Notes under the pieces: generated by a model
Told to the model about the DNA's origin: nothing
The model's input: the letters and a program-made list of their open reading frames with translations, nothing else
Database searches by the model: none
Program-made: the position numbers and the translations under genes
From: Dolomedes plantarius
Taxonomy: Eukaryota > Arthropoda > Arachnida > Araneae > Dolomedidae
Direction of reading: 5' to 3'
NCBI GenBank assembly: GCA_907164885.2
Contig: OU015490.1
Coordinates: forward strand, 236,721,622 to 236,785,621
DNA: 64,000 nt
Shown here: piece by piece, positions 30,851-40,729 of the stretch
How positions within the stretch are numbered: position 1 is the first letter of the stretch
How the letters are laid out: the number at the start of each line of letters is the position of its first letter

Positions 30851-32425
30851 TACATGCAAAAATTAACTCGAAAACATCAATAAACCATTTAGAAGCTCAA
30901 CAAGTTAGGAATTTCTCTAAATATGGTAGAAAATTTATTCAATATTAATATACCCAAAACTTATTTACTAAAGACTTTCAAGAACCTGCCAACAAGAAAA
31001 TAGTGCCACAAAAAAGGTTTTTTATTTCAACAAAAACCAGAGATTAAGCAAGCCATCTAGAGAGGTACAACTGATATCCACAAATTCTTTATTAAATAAA
31101 CCTTTTATAAGTATAAATACTCAAAATGATCACAGTTATATTGCCTTGAATAAATAAATAACCATTCATCATAAATATATACATAACTTTGCCTAAAAGT
31201 CATTGCGACTAACTACATGTAAAATATATATTGCCTTATAACAACAATTTTATTAAGCCTTTAAAGTTTTATTTTCCCAACTTATTTTATTTCTATAACA
31301 ACTAATTTTATAAACCAACAATTAAACATGTAACTTATCCTACTGAAAACTCATCCTTCCCATTATAATGAAAATCATAAGAAAAAGCATCTTTTACTTA
31401 GCATTAAAGTTTGAGTTTAAACACTAGGAGATGAGCCATAAGTTCTGTTTATGAACTGATAGTACAAATAATTGTTTTATAGTTGTATAAAATTTTATTT
31501 TATGTTGTATTATTTATGCACTATTTCATGTATTAAATAAAATTTTAATTTTATTGTTTGTTTCTATTATATCAAAAACTGTGACAACAAAAAATCGTTT
31601 CATTTATTAAATACTTCTATTTCTAGCTCTTATAAGTTGTAATTTTAACATTTACCGGTTTTAATTTAAATTATTTTTAACATCTATAAGTACTTTATAA
31701 CTTGAAGTTTTACGTTTAGTTAAAGGAAAAATAATTTTGGAAGAATGTTCTGACAAAGGAGGTTGCTAAAAGTTTATCTTTGCAATACAGGATTAGTACT
31801 AAAATAAGAGAGGAAAAATTGCAAAAAATATATTCTCACGAAGCTTATTGTTAATATTTCACAAACATTCAACCTATACACGTAAGCCAGAAATTATTGT
31901 TCGCGTATCAGAAGTTAACATTTGAAGTCATGAATTTGCTTGAATACAGAAGAAAAAACCAAATAACCGTAGAACCACCGTATACCTGTAACAGCGGAAT
32001 AATGAACGTATTATAGCTACATTCAAATTTACTATAATGATACCAAAATTTTGAAAATCTCAATTTTTTAATCGTTTATTTAAACACTGTGCAATCACGC
32101 AGAAATTTGTCAAAAAAAAAAGAATCTTATAAACTTGCATTCACCTCCATTACCCGCTAATTTAAATTAATAAATATAATATATTAATCATATAGTTCGT
32201 CATAGAAGTCATGTTTGAATAAACATAGTCAGAAATTACTTATAATTAAATTACTTAGCGGTATCATAGTTAAAGGGACGAAAACAACGCCAAGTGAGCT
32301 GCTCCGCCCATTGACCAATCAGAGTCCAAGTGCGTATTGTAGGAGGGCAGATTCTTTTTTGTGGTATTTTTTGTGGCTATATTTGCGATCTCATAATTAA
32401 AAGAAAAGTGTTGACTTGAAAGTTT
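30851..32425. other. AT-rich stretch, no gene recognised
   Basis: No coding frame of note. Ends at an AAT microsatellite. Confidence 0.4.
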
Positions 32426-32426
32426 A

Positions 32427-32470
32427 AATAATAATAATAATAATAATAAATAAATAAAAATAAAAATAAT
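32427..32470. repeat. (AAT)n/(AAAT)n microsatellite
   Basis: AATAATAATAATAATAAT followed by AAAT and AAAAAT units. Confidence 0.9.
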
Positions 32471-32997
32471 TGTAATAGTCATCAGGGGTTTCCAACCTGC
32501 GAGTCGCAAGGTGTTTTCTGGGGGATCGCCGCAGCCACAATACCTTTTAACTGAGTTTCAGCGAAAAGAATTGTCAGCATTTATTTACCACGAAGCTGTG
32601 AGGCAGTGATCTTTTATAAAGGAAAAAGCCTGATTCAAAGAGCACACTGTGTTCGTTAGAAATATACCGCCTATATTTAGTAATATATGCCCATGGTTCT
32701 CAAATGGTTTGGGTATAGATTCAGAGGCCAGGTGAGCCGGAATTGATCAATTCCTAACCCAGAGGGATGGGCCATCCGTTCCACTTCACATGGCAGAATC
32801 AATTCGCGGATTTTCCTCCGAGCGTTTAGACGCGTTCGTCCGGCACAAGCTAGATAGTTGTAAATTTCCGGGAGGGCCTCGGTTTGATATCAGTTGTTTT
32901 TGTACGAGGTGTAGTAACAGAAGCATAGCAGTGCAGGGGTCTGCGACAGAGACACTTAATCCTGGGTGGAGTAGGTACGGGATCCATGATTGTCCGA

Positions 32998-33080
32998 GTA
33001 TTCAGCTAAACATTCAATTCACCCGAGCGCACAGATGGCTCAGAGTTACAGTGACTGCCGAGTGTGCAAATTGCAACTGA
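32998..33080 (+). repeat. Short dispersed repeat, copy 2
   Basis: Partner of 28478-28560. Confidence 0.55.
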
Positions 33081-33540
33081 AAACAGTCAGGCGAAAAACT
33101 AATGAAATTCAAAGCTGTCAATAAAAAGTGATAGTTAAAAATTTTATCAAAAAAAAAAACTACCAGATGAGGGTGAGAATCCCATTTCTGTAAAAGAAAA
33201 GTGGTAGCTAAACCCGAACAGAAAAGTCAGGGAAGTGACACAAAAAGAGCCCAGTAATTTAAAAGGTAACTCAGAAAAAATCCTTTAAGATGGCAAGTAC
33301 ATACAGCGGGCCCGACGTAGCAGTAAAGCCCAAGTGGTAATAACCACGCCTGTGCAGATAGACACACACAACCTTCACGGACAAGAAAACCTTCACAGCT
33401 GGCCCACATACATGCCCCGCACAGCAAGAGGTCCAAAGCGGCAAGTATCAGAACAGACGGGTGAAAAAAAGTAACAAATAAAAAAATAAATTTTGAAGAA
33501 AAGAAGTGCAAACCTGGTCTGGTAAAGGAAATTCACGGTA

Positions 33541-33852
33541 AGGGCCTGTTCACATAGGAGTCCATTGCGTTGCGTTGTGTTAAGGAAAAGATGACGTTGA
33601 GACGAAAATAAACCAATCATATGCCTCCAAACGATTAGCAATGAAATTTTTAACGCCTATGATTGGTTTATTTTCGTTTATTTTCGTTTATTTTTTTTCG
33701 TTTATTTTACAAACCCGTCCGACGGGTTTGTAACCATTTGCGCCGTGTGCGTGGCTCCATTCAATTACATAGGTTGCGACTCATCACGGAATGGTTTGTG
33801 ATTTGAGTCAGTTATCAGTTTCTTTTGAGTTGCTCCATGTGCAGACGGGCTT
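33541..33852. mobile_element. MITE-like element with internal palindromes
   Basis: The ends GGGCCTGTTCACATAGGAG and, inverted, GCCCGTCTGCACATGGAG are imperfect inverted repeats about 310 bp apart. Inside are an inverted pair (about 33602-33622 with 33654-33675, containing AAATAAACCAATCATA) and a perfect 23-bp palindrome with arms ACAAACCCGTC at 33710-33732. No coding. Superfamily uncertain. Confidence 0.4.
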
Positions 33853-34980
33853 AGGCATAATTGTAGATGAAGATTGATGAGCTGATGACCGGCACTCATC
33901 CTAGATGGGGAAAGAAAAGGGAGGATTCCCTGACATCTTTTTCACATTGATGAAAGATGAATTTATTAGTAAAGCTAGGACACCCTAATTGTTAGTTATT
34001 AGCATTGTTAAAAGTGCCAAGGAGCTGACGAAGGAAGGTCATATTTGTGTGGTTTGATATGAGAGGAAATTAAAGGTAATTATTTCAGAAAGTTTTGTGA
34101 TTGTGGAATACTGTGTGATTAACTAAGGGTTATCTGTGTTTGTATTTTTACTGTAGACGTCTGCTATGTTGTCTATGTTTAAGTGCAACCAACGCATTAT
34201 ATTGTAATGCCAGGTACTTGTCAGGACTCATATGTTAGCACTGCTAGGTTTCAGCCTAGGCCCGACGAGTGGAGTTGTCAGAGGAACTAAAAATCGCAGT
34301 TAAGTTCTGTACACACATTCAGAACGTCAATTTGTCTTTTATTGTGCCTGTACTGTTTTTTATTTTGGCATTACCATTTTAGTTTCCCCAGAGGAATGAA
34401 ACAATTTTATTTAATAAAGAGTTCTTCTATTATTATTGTTACATACTCGTAATTTTAAACAAATAATTTTTCTTCAGATTCTGTTTTAGTCTGTTCTTGC
34501 TTTTACACATCTTTGACTGGGGGATGAATATTTCTTTATGTTCCCCATTTATTACAAACTTAATTTTTGTTGTATCAAAAATTTGTTTGGAGTTAAAGTA
34601 CAGAAAATGCTTTTTTTCCCTTTATGCTTTAAAAGGCTTTTTTTTAAATGAAAATTTGCAAAGTTGGAAGGGGGATGGGCCGCAACATGAGTGGAAACCA
34701 TTAAAGGGAGTCGCGACTGGATAAAGGTTGGGAAACACCATTGTGGTTTCCAACCTTTATTAACATTTTGAACCTTAATTAACATTTTGCATGGTTTTAA
34801 ACATAACACATATTGTGAAAGCTATTAATAATTTGTAATGTTTGCGATCCTTTTTCGAGTAAATAAACCATTTTACTGAAAATATTTGAAACAAAATTAC
34901 AGTTTGAAGTTCAACGATGTCATTTAAATATATGCGCATGTTTACTTTAGTATTAAATTTAACTCGCGAGAACTCGCACC

Positions 34981-34995
34981 GGGTATGACATACCC
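34981..34995. promoter_or_regulatory. piggyBac 2 palindrome, 5' subterminal
   Basis: GGGTATG-A-CATACCC, perfect arms, 18 bp inside the left end. Confidence 0.6.
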
Positions 34996-35140
34996 AATCC
35001 ATTTTCATTCATTGTTTTTGTTACCTTCTTCTTATCAGATTAGGCCGAAATTTCGTGTAGCTGTATTCAAGGTCACATTCTTTCAGCGGGGTAAAAACTA
35101 AGTCTGCTCAATAAATAGATTTTGAGAAAAATATTTCGAC

Positions 35141-35155
35141 GGGTATGTCATACCC
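35141..35155. promoter_or_regulatory. piggyBac 2 palindrome, upstream of coding
   Basis: GGGTATG-T-CATACCC, perfect arms (extendable by C/G), about 60-70 bp before the likely coding start. Confidence 0.6.
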
Positions 35156-35201
35156 GTGCGAATCCTCGCGTCAGTCAGGTCTTTCCTTTTTTTTTCTGTC
35201 A

Positions 35202-35815
35202 GTTTAGTGCATCATGGCGTGATTTTTTTAATTACGACGAGGAAATAAAACAATTGCGACACCTTTTAGAGACTGTTTCTAGTGATAATGAAGCTTTATC
35301 CCAAGATAATGATGACTCTGAGGATGGAGAATACTGTAGCAATCACGATTCTTCTACTGAAATTGAGACAGAAACTGAAGATAAAGGTTCACTGTCAACA
35401 GCCGATTTTTATATTGGTAAAGATAAAATTACAAAATGGCTGAAGAAAAAATACCGGCAAAATGTAAGAAAGCCTTCAAGGAACGTAATTATCAAGCTTC
35501 CAGGTAATACAAATTATTCAAGAGATGTCGCTTCTCCCGTAGATGCATGGAATGTTCTCTTCGATAGCAACATGCTAAATATGATGGTGCCTCAAACAAA
35601 AACAACTTATTCCAGCCCTTCAATGGAACTGGAAATCACTAATAATGAACCGCCTGCAAAAAAACTCAAGACAAAATATAAACGATGTTAAATTTGCCCA
35701 AGTAATAAGGACTGAAAAACAAAGTTTATGTGCCAAAAATGGGGAAAATGTCTGTGTTGAACATCAGTATGTAGTTTGTAAAAATTGTCTATAAAAATGT
35801 AAGTATTATTAAAAT
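35202..35815 (+). pseudogene. piggyBac transposase remnant 2
   Basis: An acidic N-terminus (SSDNEALSQDNDDSEDGEY) is followed by the conserved piggyBac entry region (KDKITKWLKKKYRQN, NVIIKLPG, DAWNVLFDSNMLNMMV). It then jumps directly to a basic segment PPAKKLKTKYKRC and a decayed Cys/His C-terminus (CPSNK, FMCQK, GKCLC, CKNC) with stops at 35689-35691 and after. The DDD catalytic domain between these is deleted. The upstream ATG at 35122 lies in the leader; the conserved reading starts near the ATG context at 35214, where a single-base shift separates ATG from the long frame. It cannot encode an active enzyme. Confidence 0.75.
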
Positions 35816-35912
35816 TCACTAAAAATCTTTAATTTATTATCTTATGTTCTTTAGTTACGTAAGGTTTGCATATAAACAATATTAATTGATATTTAAATAG
35901 CAAAAATAACTA

Positions 35913-35927
35913 GGGTATGAGATACCC
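35913..35927. promoter_or_regulatory. piggyBac 2 palindrome, 3' subterminal
   Basis: GGGTATG-A-GATACCC, one mismatch, about 45 bp inside the right end. Confidence 0.55.
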
Positions 35928-35975
35928 GGCGCGAGTTCTTGTGTTCGAAATTGGGCGCGAGTGCTCTCGGGTTAA

Positions 35976-36662
35976 AATCTCTCCGTAAATTTATCTCCCG
36001 AATCTTTAAACTATGATCATTTAACAAATTGTTCTGTTAATCTTTCTTTAATACCGTAATTTCTCAGAACATTTTTAAGATTGATTTACGCATGTTAACA
36101 AATATTAGAGAGAAGATATTGCGTAATTTCGAGCAAATTTTGAAAATTGCTTTTTAATTAATTATTAGTAACATTTTCAAACAACCGTTGCTTGCCCTTA
36201 ACCAAGAATTTGTCAGAATCAGTGAGTTATCTGAAGAAAATTTCACTGTCACTGTATTATAGCTCTGCTTGTGCAAATGTGATGTACCAATATAATGACA
36301 ATAATGCTATCACTATTTAACTAAGATTTCCACTGTGGACTTAAGAACTTTGTTACATCTTTGTTTACTAAGACTCTCCTTATTCTTTATAATCCTACAC
36401 TTCATTGATGATATTTTAAAAATTTTCTTTTATTGGTGATATATTTTAAGTTTTATCGTTCATTTTATCATGATGCATTATTACTTTTTGTTATACTGTT
36501 ATGCCAAAACACATTTCAAAGTTCTAAATTTGGAACAAGCTATTTATGTCCTATGAATTTAGCCGATTAATTAAAACATGCACTTTATGACTCCTCACTT
36601 ATAGGGTTCTATCTTATGAACTTGCACGTGAGGTTACATTCTATCACGATCAAGGAACAATA
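35976..36662. other. No gene recognised
   Basis: AT-rich spacer between piggyBac 2 and the pogo-like element. Confidence 0.4.
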
Positions 36663-37623
36663 CAGTGGAACCTCGACTTACGAGTGTCTCGACTTACGAG
36701 TTTTTCGAGATACGAGCATTGTCTCGGCAGATTTTTTGCTTCGAGTTACGAACTAAAATTCGAGTTACGAGCAAGTTTCAGATACCTTAAAGCTATTTTG
36801 CGCAGCGAATGCCATGTTACGTGCTCATCAAATGAGAACATGAGAAGCATATAATATTTAGAACCACTATGTACAATTATTATGCAATTGTATACATATT
36901 ATTATAAGACTACTATCCAGTCTTAAATCGAGATTAACACTCAACAATTATCACCCGAGGCAGCTTACTATGCCCACATTTGAGTCGCCCTCAAAAAACC
37001 GAACAGCTTCCAACCGCTCTCGCAGAGAGATAGCTTCAATTCCAAACCCAACACTGGAACTCCTCATGGATGGGATGATCTTGGTCCTAGGATCGCAAGC
37101 TCTCCCCCTTCCACGGACTCTGAGAAAACGTTCTTCGGATTCTCTGGAAGGGGAATCAGGACATTACAGCCAGAGTGAACGATGCAACAATCGCCTAGCT
37201 TCCGTGTCTCACTCGTTCACTTTAAGAGGGTAGCTGGTAATAAAAGCAATTGTGTGGAAAGAGGGGCGAAAGGTAAAAAATCACTGAATAAGATTTAATA
37301 ATTCAGTTTAGACTTTCTACTCCTCTTCCATCTGCATCTTCTTGTCTGATCTCCAATGTAAATGCTGTACATTACACTTAATAAAACGAGTTTATTGCAG
37401 TACATTTTATTGTATTATGTTTTTATACAATGTTCGTAATTTATAAGCACATTTTTCTTAGTTAATAACATGTAACAAAATATTGCGGTGCTTTGGGGGA
37501 GCCTGGAACGAATTAATGATATTTTCATTCATTCCAATGGGGAAAATTGATTCGAGATACGAGTATTTCGAGTTACGACCTCTGTCCTGGAACGAATTAA
37601 GCTCGTAAGTCGAGGTACCACTG
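36663..37623. mobile_element. Non-autonomous pogo/Tigger-like element (961 bp)
   Basis: Begins CAGTGGAACCTCGACTTACG after TA and ends with the inverted equivalent (CGTAAGTCGAGGTACCACTG) before TA. CAGTG-CTCGA ends with TA duplication are characteristic of pogo/Tigger elements. Repeated CGAGTTACGA/CGAGATACGA units lie inside both ends. An 87-codon frame at 36970-37233 has no transposase features, so the element is non-autonomous. Confidence 0.8.
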
Positions 37624-37700
37624 TATATCCATTTGTGGTTTTGGACGTTTTCCCTTTGTTGGAATTTAACCCTCCGTAGGGCGCAATGCGAATCCTAACA

Positions 37701-37731
37701 CGATCGGGCGCAATTCATCTGACAGATTAAT
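37701..37731 (+). promoter_or_regulatory. piggyBac 3 repeated motif, 3' subterminal
   Basis: CGATCGGGCGCAATTC followed by ATCTG-A-CAGAT, a perfect small palindrome. Confidence 0.5.
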
Positions 37732-38039
37732 GTATGCAATTAATGCAATTTTTGAGTGTAGGTAAAGAAAAACGTATCAAACTGAACTTTTCACTTATAT
37801 TTGCGTATAATTATGCTTTCAGATAATATTTTAACATTTCTTTGCATTTTTTTTACAAATTTGAACAAATCATCAAATTGTTCGAAATTTTTTTCTCTCA
37901 AAAACATAACTCAAAATTCACTTTAATTTCATAAAACAAGTCCACATAATCATAAAAATAAAAAAAAATAATGAAAAGTTATTCACGAGCCACGTTGAGG
38001 CACTGTAAAAGCTGAATCATAACATTTTTCACATATCAT

Positions 38040-38240
38040 CTTGACATGCTCCAAAAAAAAAATACATTCTCCAAACATTACATTTCAGACATTTATATTT
38101 TGAATAGCGAACTTTTTTCATTTGACGACATTTGGAATACCTCTTCCTCTGTCCGTCGTGGCATGCAGATGCAGGCACCTCCTGATGTTGTGAGGTAGGC
38201 TGAAACTCACGTAGTTCATAGGCAGTTGAATAAACATTTC
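38040..38240 (-). pseudogene. piggyBac transposase C-terminal Cys-rich remnant 3
   Basis: On the minus strand the sequence reads KRYSKCRQMKKVRYSKYKC, then LKCNV and, after a shift, a further C/H pattern (ACQDDM, CEKC). This matches the spacing of the C-terminal zinc-binding domain of piggyBac transposases. The preceding segment is Gln/Glu/Pro-rich. Nothing of the catalytic core or N-terminus is recognisable between the remnant and the right end. The assignment depends on this pattern together with the TTAA-flanked ends. Confidence 0.6.
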
Positions 38241-38428
38241 CCTTGTTTGAATATTCCTCCTTTGGAGTTGTTCCAAATACAACTCATTGCATTGAAAGTA
38301 AAGTAAAGATAAATAAAGGTTAATGTCACTGAATTAGAGGCTAGAAATTGCTTCATATGCTATTTTAGGTATAAAAAAAGAAATATAAACAAACAAAAGT
38401 GAAAATTCGAAAGTTCAAAATACTTACA

Positions 38429-38459
38429 CGATCGAGCGCAATTCATATGAGAGATTAAT
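38429..38459 (+). promoter_or_regulatory. piggyBac 3 repeated motif, internal copy
   Basis: CGATCGAGCGCAATTC followed by ATATGAGAGAT. Matches 37701-37731 at about 27 of 31 positions and lies upstream of the coding remnant. Confidence 0.5.
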
Positions 38460-38610
38460 ACATCTCTCACGACACTCAGCGAAGTACTGAGGAAAAACCG
38501 AAGACGATCTTCTGTAAGTGGGAGGGAGACAGGAAGCTACTAGGAGACTGACTCCATTCCCCCCCCCTTTCGATCTCGCTGATTGGTGCAAAAAAAAAAC
38601 TTGTGACTTC

Positions 38611-38637
38611 ATCTCACAGATTAGTTGCGCCCGACGG
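38611..38637 (-). promoter_or_regulatory. piggyBac 3 repeated motif, 5' subterminal (inverted)
   Basis: Reads GTCGGGCGCAACTA then ATCTGTGAGAT on the minus strand. Confidence 0.45.
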
Positions 38638-38889
38638 GAAGTTAAGAGATAAATTTTCAAATATTTTTTTATTGTAACATATACCACATGTAGGTTTTAA
38701 GCAGAAGTGATGGCCATTGGGAAAATATAAGACGCTGTTTGGACTGAGCTAGAGTTCCTATATGACTCAAAGATGAATTGTTAGCGAAAAGACTTTGTTT
38801 TACTACTGTTGTGTGTATTTTAATTTAAATATTTTCACTTCTGGCCTACAACTACAGAAAATTATAGATATTAATGTTAAATGTAACAT

Positions 38890-38897
<8 letters not shown>

Positions 38898-38930
<33 letters not shown>
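38898..38930. repeat. (TA)n microsatellite
   Basis: About 30 bp of TA next to the left end of a Tc1-like element. Confidence 0.9.
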
Positions 38931-38932
<2 letters not shown>

Positions 38933-38934
38933 AA

Positions 38935-40329
38935 CACACTCGTCAAAAGTGAAATTGTAAAACCATGAAGGAATGCGCGTAGCTATGTGAAAATAACAGG
39001 ATCGGTAGATGTCAGAGACCTGTGTAAATGATTAAATGCGCGTGCTCATCTGGTCACATGATACAAAGTTTTGGGCTATAAAATGAAGTAGCTGGCTGGC
39101 TCTGTATATGATGCTATCAATGACAGATAGTTGTAACGGAACTTGAAGAAGGGTAGAAAATGCCTCGGAGACATCAGCAAGCTGAATTCCAGCAGTTATC
39201 GTGTAACGAACGAAAACGTATCGTAGAACTGCATGAGCTCGGTTTGTCGATGCGCGCAATTGCCAGTCGTGTTATACGGGACGTCAGTACAATTCAGCGA
39301 TGTGTGGCACGATGGACGAAGGACCATCTGAGAACACGGCAAAGAGGCACTGGATCATCCAGGTGCACGACATATTGCACTGATAGGCAAATTCGGCGAA
39401 TGTTTCGTGGGAACCCATTCGCCACGATAAGTTATATTCAAACCTACCTACTATTATCAGATGAGTCATCTGTCTCCTGCCAAACTATCCGTAACAGGTT
39501 GCAAGAGGTAGGGATGAGTGCATGACGGCCAGCCACTGGGGTTCCTTTAACCGCTCGACACAGGGCTGCCCGTCCGTCTTGGTGTCGACGTTATCATCAC
39601 TGGACGATCGTATGGCATCGGGTATTGTTTTCAGACGAATCCCGATTGTGTTAATGGAAGAATGGCGGTCGTGGACATGTGTAGAGTCTTCCCGGCGAAC
39701 GTTACCTGCCAGCCCATATCGTCGAATTAACGGGCCACACACCGGGCTTCATGGTTTGGGATGGCATCATGTTCGGACAGAGGACAACCCCTGAGCTCAT
39801 TACTGGCAGTTTAATATCGGCCTGGTACGTAACACAAGTTGTTATGCCTGTGGTTCGGCCACTTGTGTAGACCGCCCCGGCAAGTTATTCCAGCAGGACA
39901 ATGCCCGGCCTCATGTCGCACGCCAAATTCTGAACAGCCTCAGTGGAATTCACCTCCTTCCTTGGTCGGCAGCCTCACCCGATCTCTCTCCCATCGAGCA
40001 TGTGTGGGCTGCCATCGGACTTGTGGTGCACAGGTCACCGCAGCCGCATACCGTAGAGGAACCGAGAGCTGCAGTGGACTCGGCTTGGCAAGGAATAACT
40101 CAGGAGACCATTAATAGCCTCATAGACAGTATGCCTCGCAGTCTAGAGGCCTGTATAGCTAGCTACCCTTGATGGCCACATTAGATACTGAATAAACAGT
40201 TTAATTTTTCATATCATTTTTTGTTTCTTTAATCGTTTGCATATGTGTTTTACCTCTACGAATCCTGTTATTTTCACATCGCTACGTGCATTCCTTCAGG
40301 GTGTTACAATTTCACTTTTGCCGAGTGTG
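38935..40329 (+). mobile_element. Tc1-like element, decayed (1.4 kb)
   Basis: Ends CACACTCGTCAAAAGTG and, inverted, CACACTCGGCAAAAGTG. The inverted similarity extends about 65 bp at each end, through the AACAGGAT motif. TA-rich tracts lie outside. Confidence 0.85.
39160..40172 (+). pseudogene. Tc1-family transposase, broken
   Basis: Starts MPRRHQQAEFQQLS with two N-terminal helix-turn-helix regions (RIVELHELGLSMRAIASR, then QTIRNRLQEVGMSA). A TGA at 39523-39525 stops it. The reading continues in the same frame with the first catalytic Asp in LFSDESRLC, then a TAA near 39650 and frameshifts. The second Asp is in FQQDNARPHVA and the Glu in SPDLSPIEHVW, with 32 residues between them by my count against the usual 34. 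It ends at a TGA near 40170. No functional product. Confidence 0.8.
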
Positions 40330-40331
40330 TA

Positions 40332-40727
40332 TATATATACATATATATATATCGCTCCGGTTATTAATTCTTTTCCCTTAATTTTGTCCATTCCTTTTCG
40401 TAACTCTTATAAAACTCTACCCCTTCCCTTTACATTTCAATTTGTGGCTGTTCCGAACATGCACTTGTGGCGCCTATCTGTCACTGGTCATATTGTACCA
40501 TAGATGATCACGTGGTAGAACGAAACTAACTTTAGATTGTTCCGTTGTGGTAGTCGATCTGCGATTTATAATATGTCTCATAATATGTTAAACAATTAAA
40601 TATCCATAATGTGTAAAATAAATTGATATTTATCACCAACTGGAATCTAGAATTGCACGCCATTGTATCCATTTATACATTAGTTTCTGATTGATTTACC
40701 AATGAGATTACAAGAAATCAGGCAGTA
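40332..40727. other. No gene recognised
   Basis: Short TA run at 40330-40352 followed by unique-looking AT-rich sequence. Confidence 0.4.
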
Positions 40728-40729
40728 TA

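Larger units (their letters stand above)
32484..34739. mobile_element. Possible hAT-type element remnant
   Basis: The left edge CAGGGGTTTCCAACCTG and the right edge, inverted (GTTTCCCAACCTTT, then AGTCGCGACTCCC), resemble hAT termini of the CAGGGGT-CCAACC type. No matching 8-bp duplication was found and no transposase is visible. The two ends may belong to different elements. Confidence 0.25.
34963..35971 (+). mobile_element. piggyBac-like element 2, internally deleted (1.0 kb)
   Basis: TTAA lies on both sides (34959-34962, 35972-35975). Inverted ends CTCGCGAGAACTCGC and CCCGAGAGCACTCGC match well. The gene on the plus strand keeps its N-terminal and C-terminal parts and lacks the catalytic core. 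A GGGTATG-type palindrome occurs three times (34981, 35141, 35913). The palindrome and termini differ from those of piggyBac 1 and 3, so it is a separate family. Confidence 0.85.
37670..38641 (-). mobile_element. piggyBac-like element 3, mostly deleted (0.97 kb)
   Basis: TTAA lies on both sides (37666-37669, 38642-38645). The inverted ends CCCTCCGTAGGGCGCAA and CTTCCCGTCGGGCGCAA are similar. Only the Cys-rich C-terminus of a minus-strand transposase remains. A GGGCGCAA-ATCTG-type repeat occurs at 37701-37731, 38429-38459 and, inverted, at 38611-38637. Confidence 0.75.

Noticed and set aside
32790..33080. 96-codon frame with several Cys
   Set aside because: No family pattern; part of it overlaps the short dispersed repeat. 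Probably chance.
32484..34739. A single complete hAT element
   Set aside because: Ends look hAT-like but no 8-bp duplication matches and other repeats intervene. Kept only as a low-confidence remnant.
36970..37233. 87-codon frame inside the pogo-like element as a transposase exon
   Set aside because: No DDE motifs or CENP-B-like helix-turn-helix. Ser/Arg-rich and probably chance.
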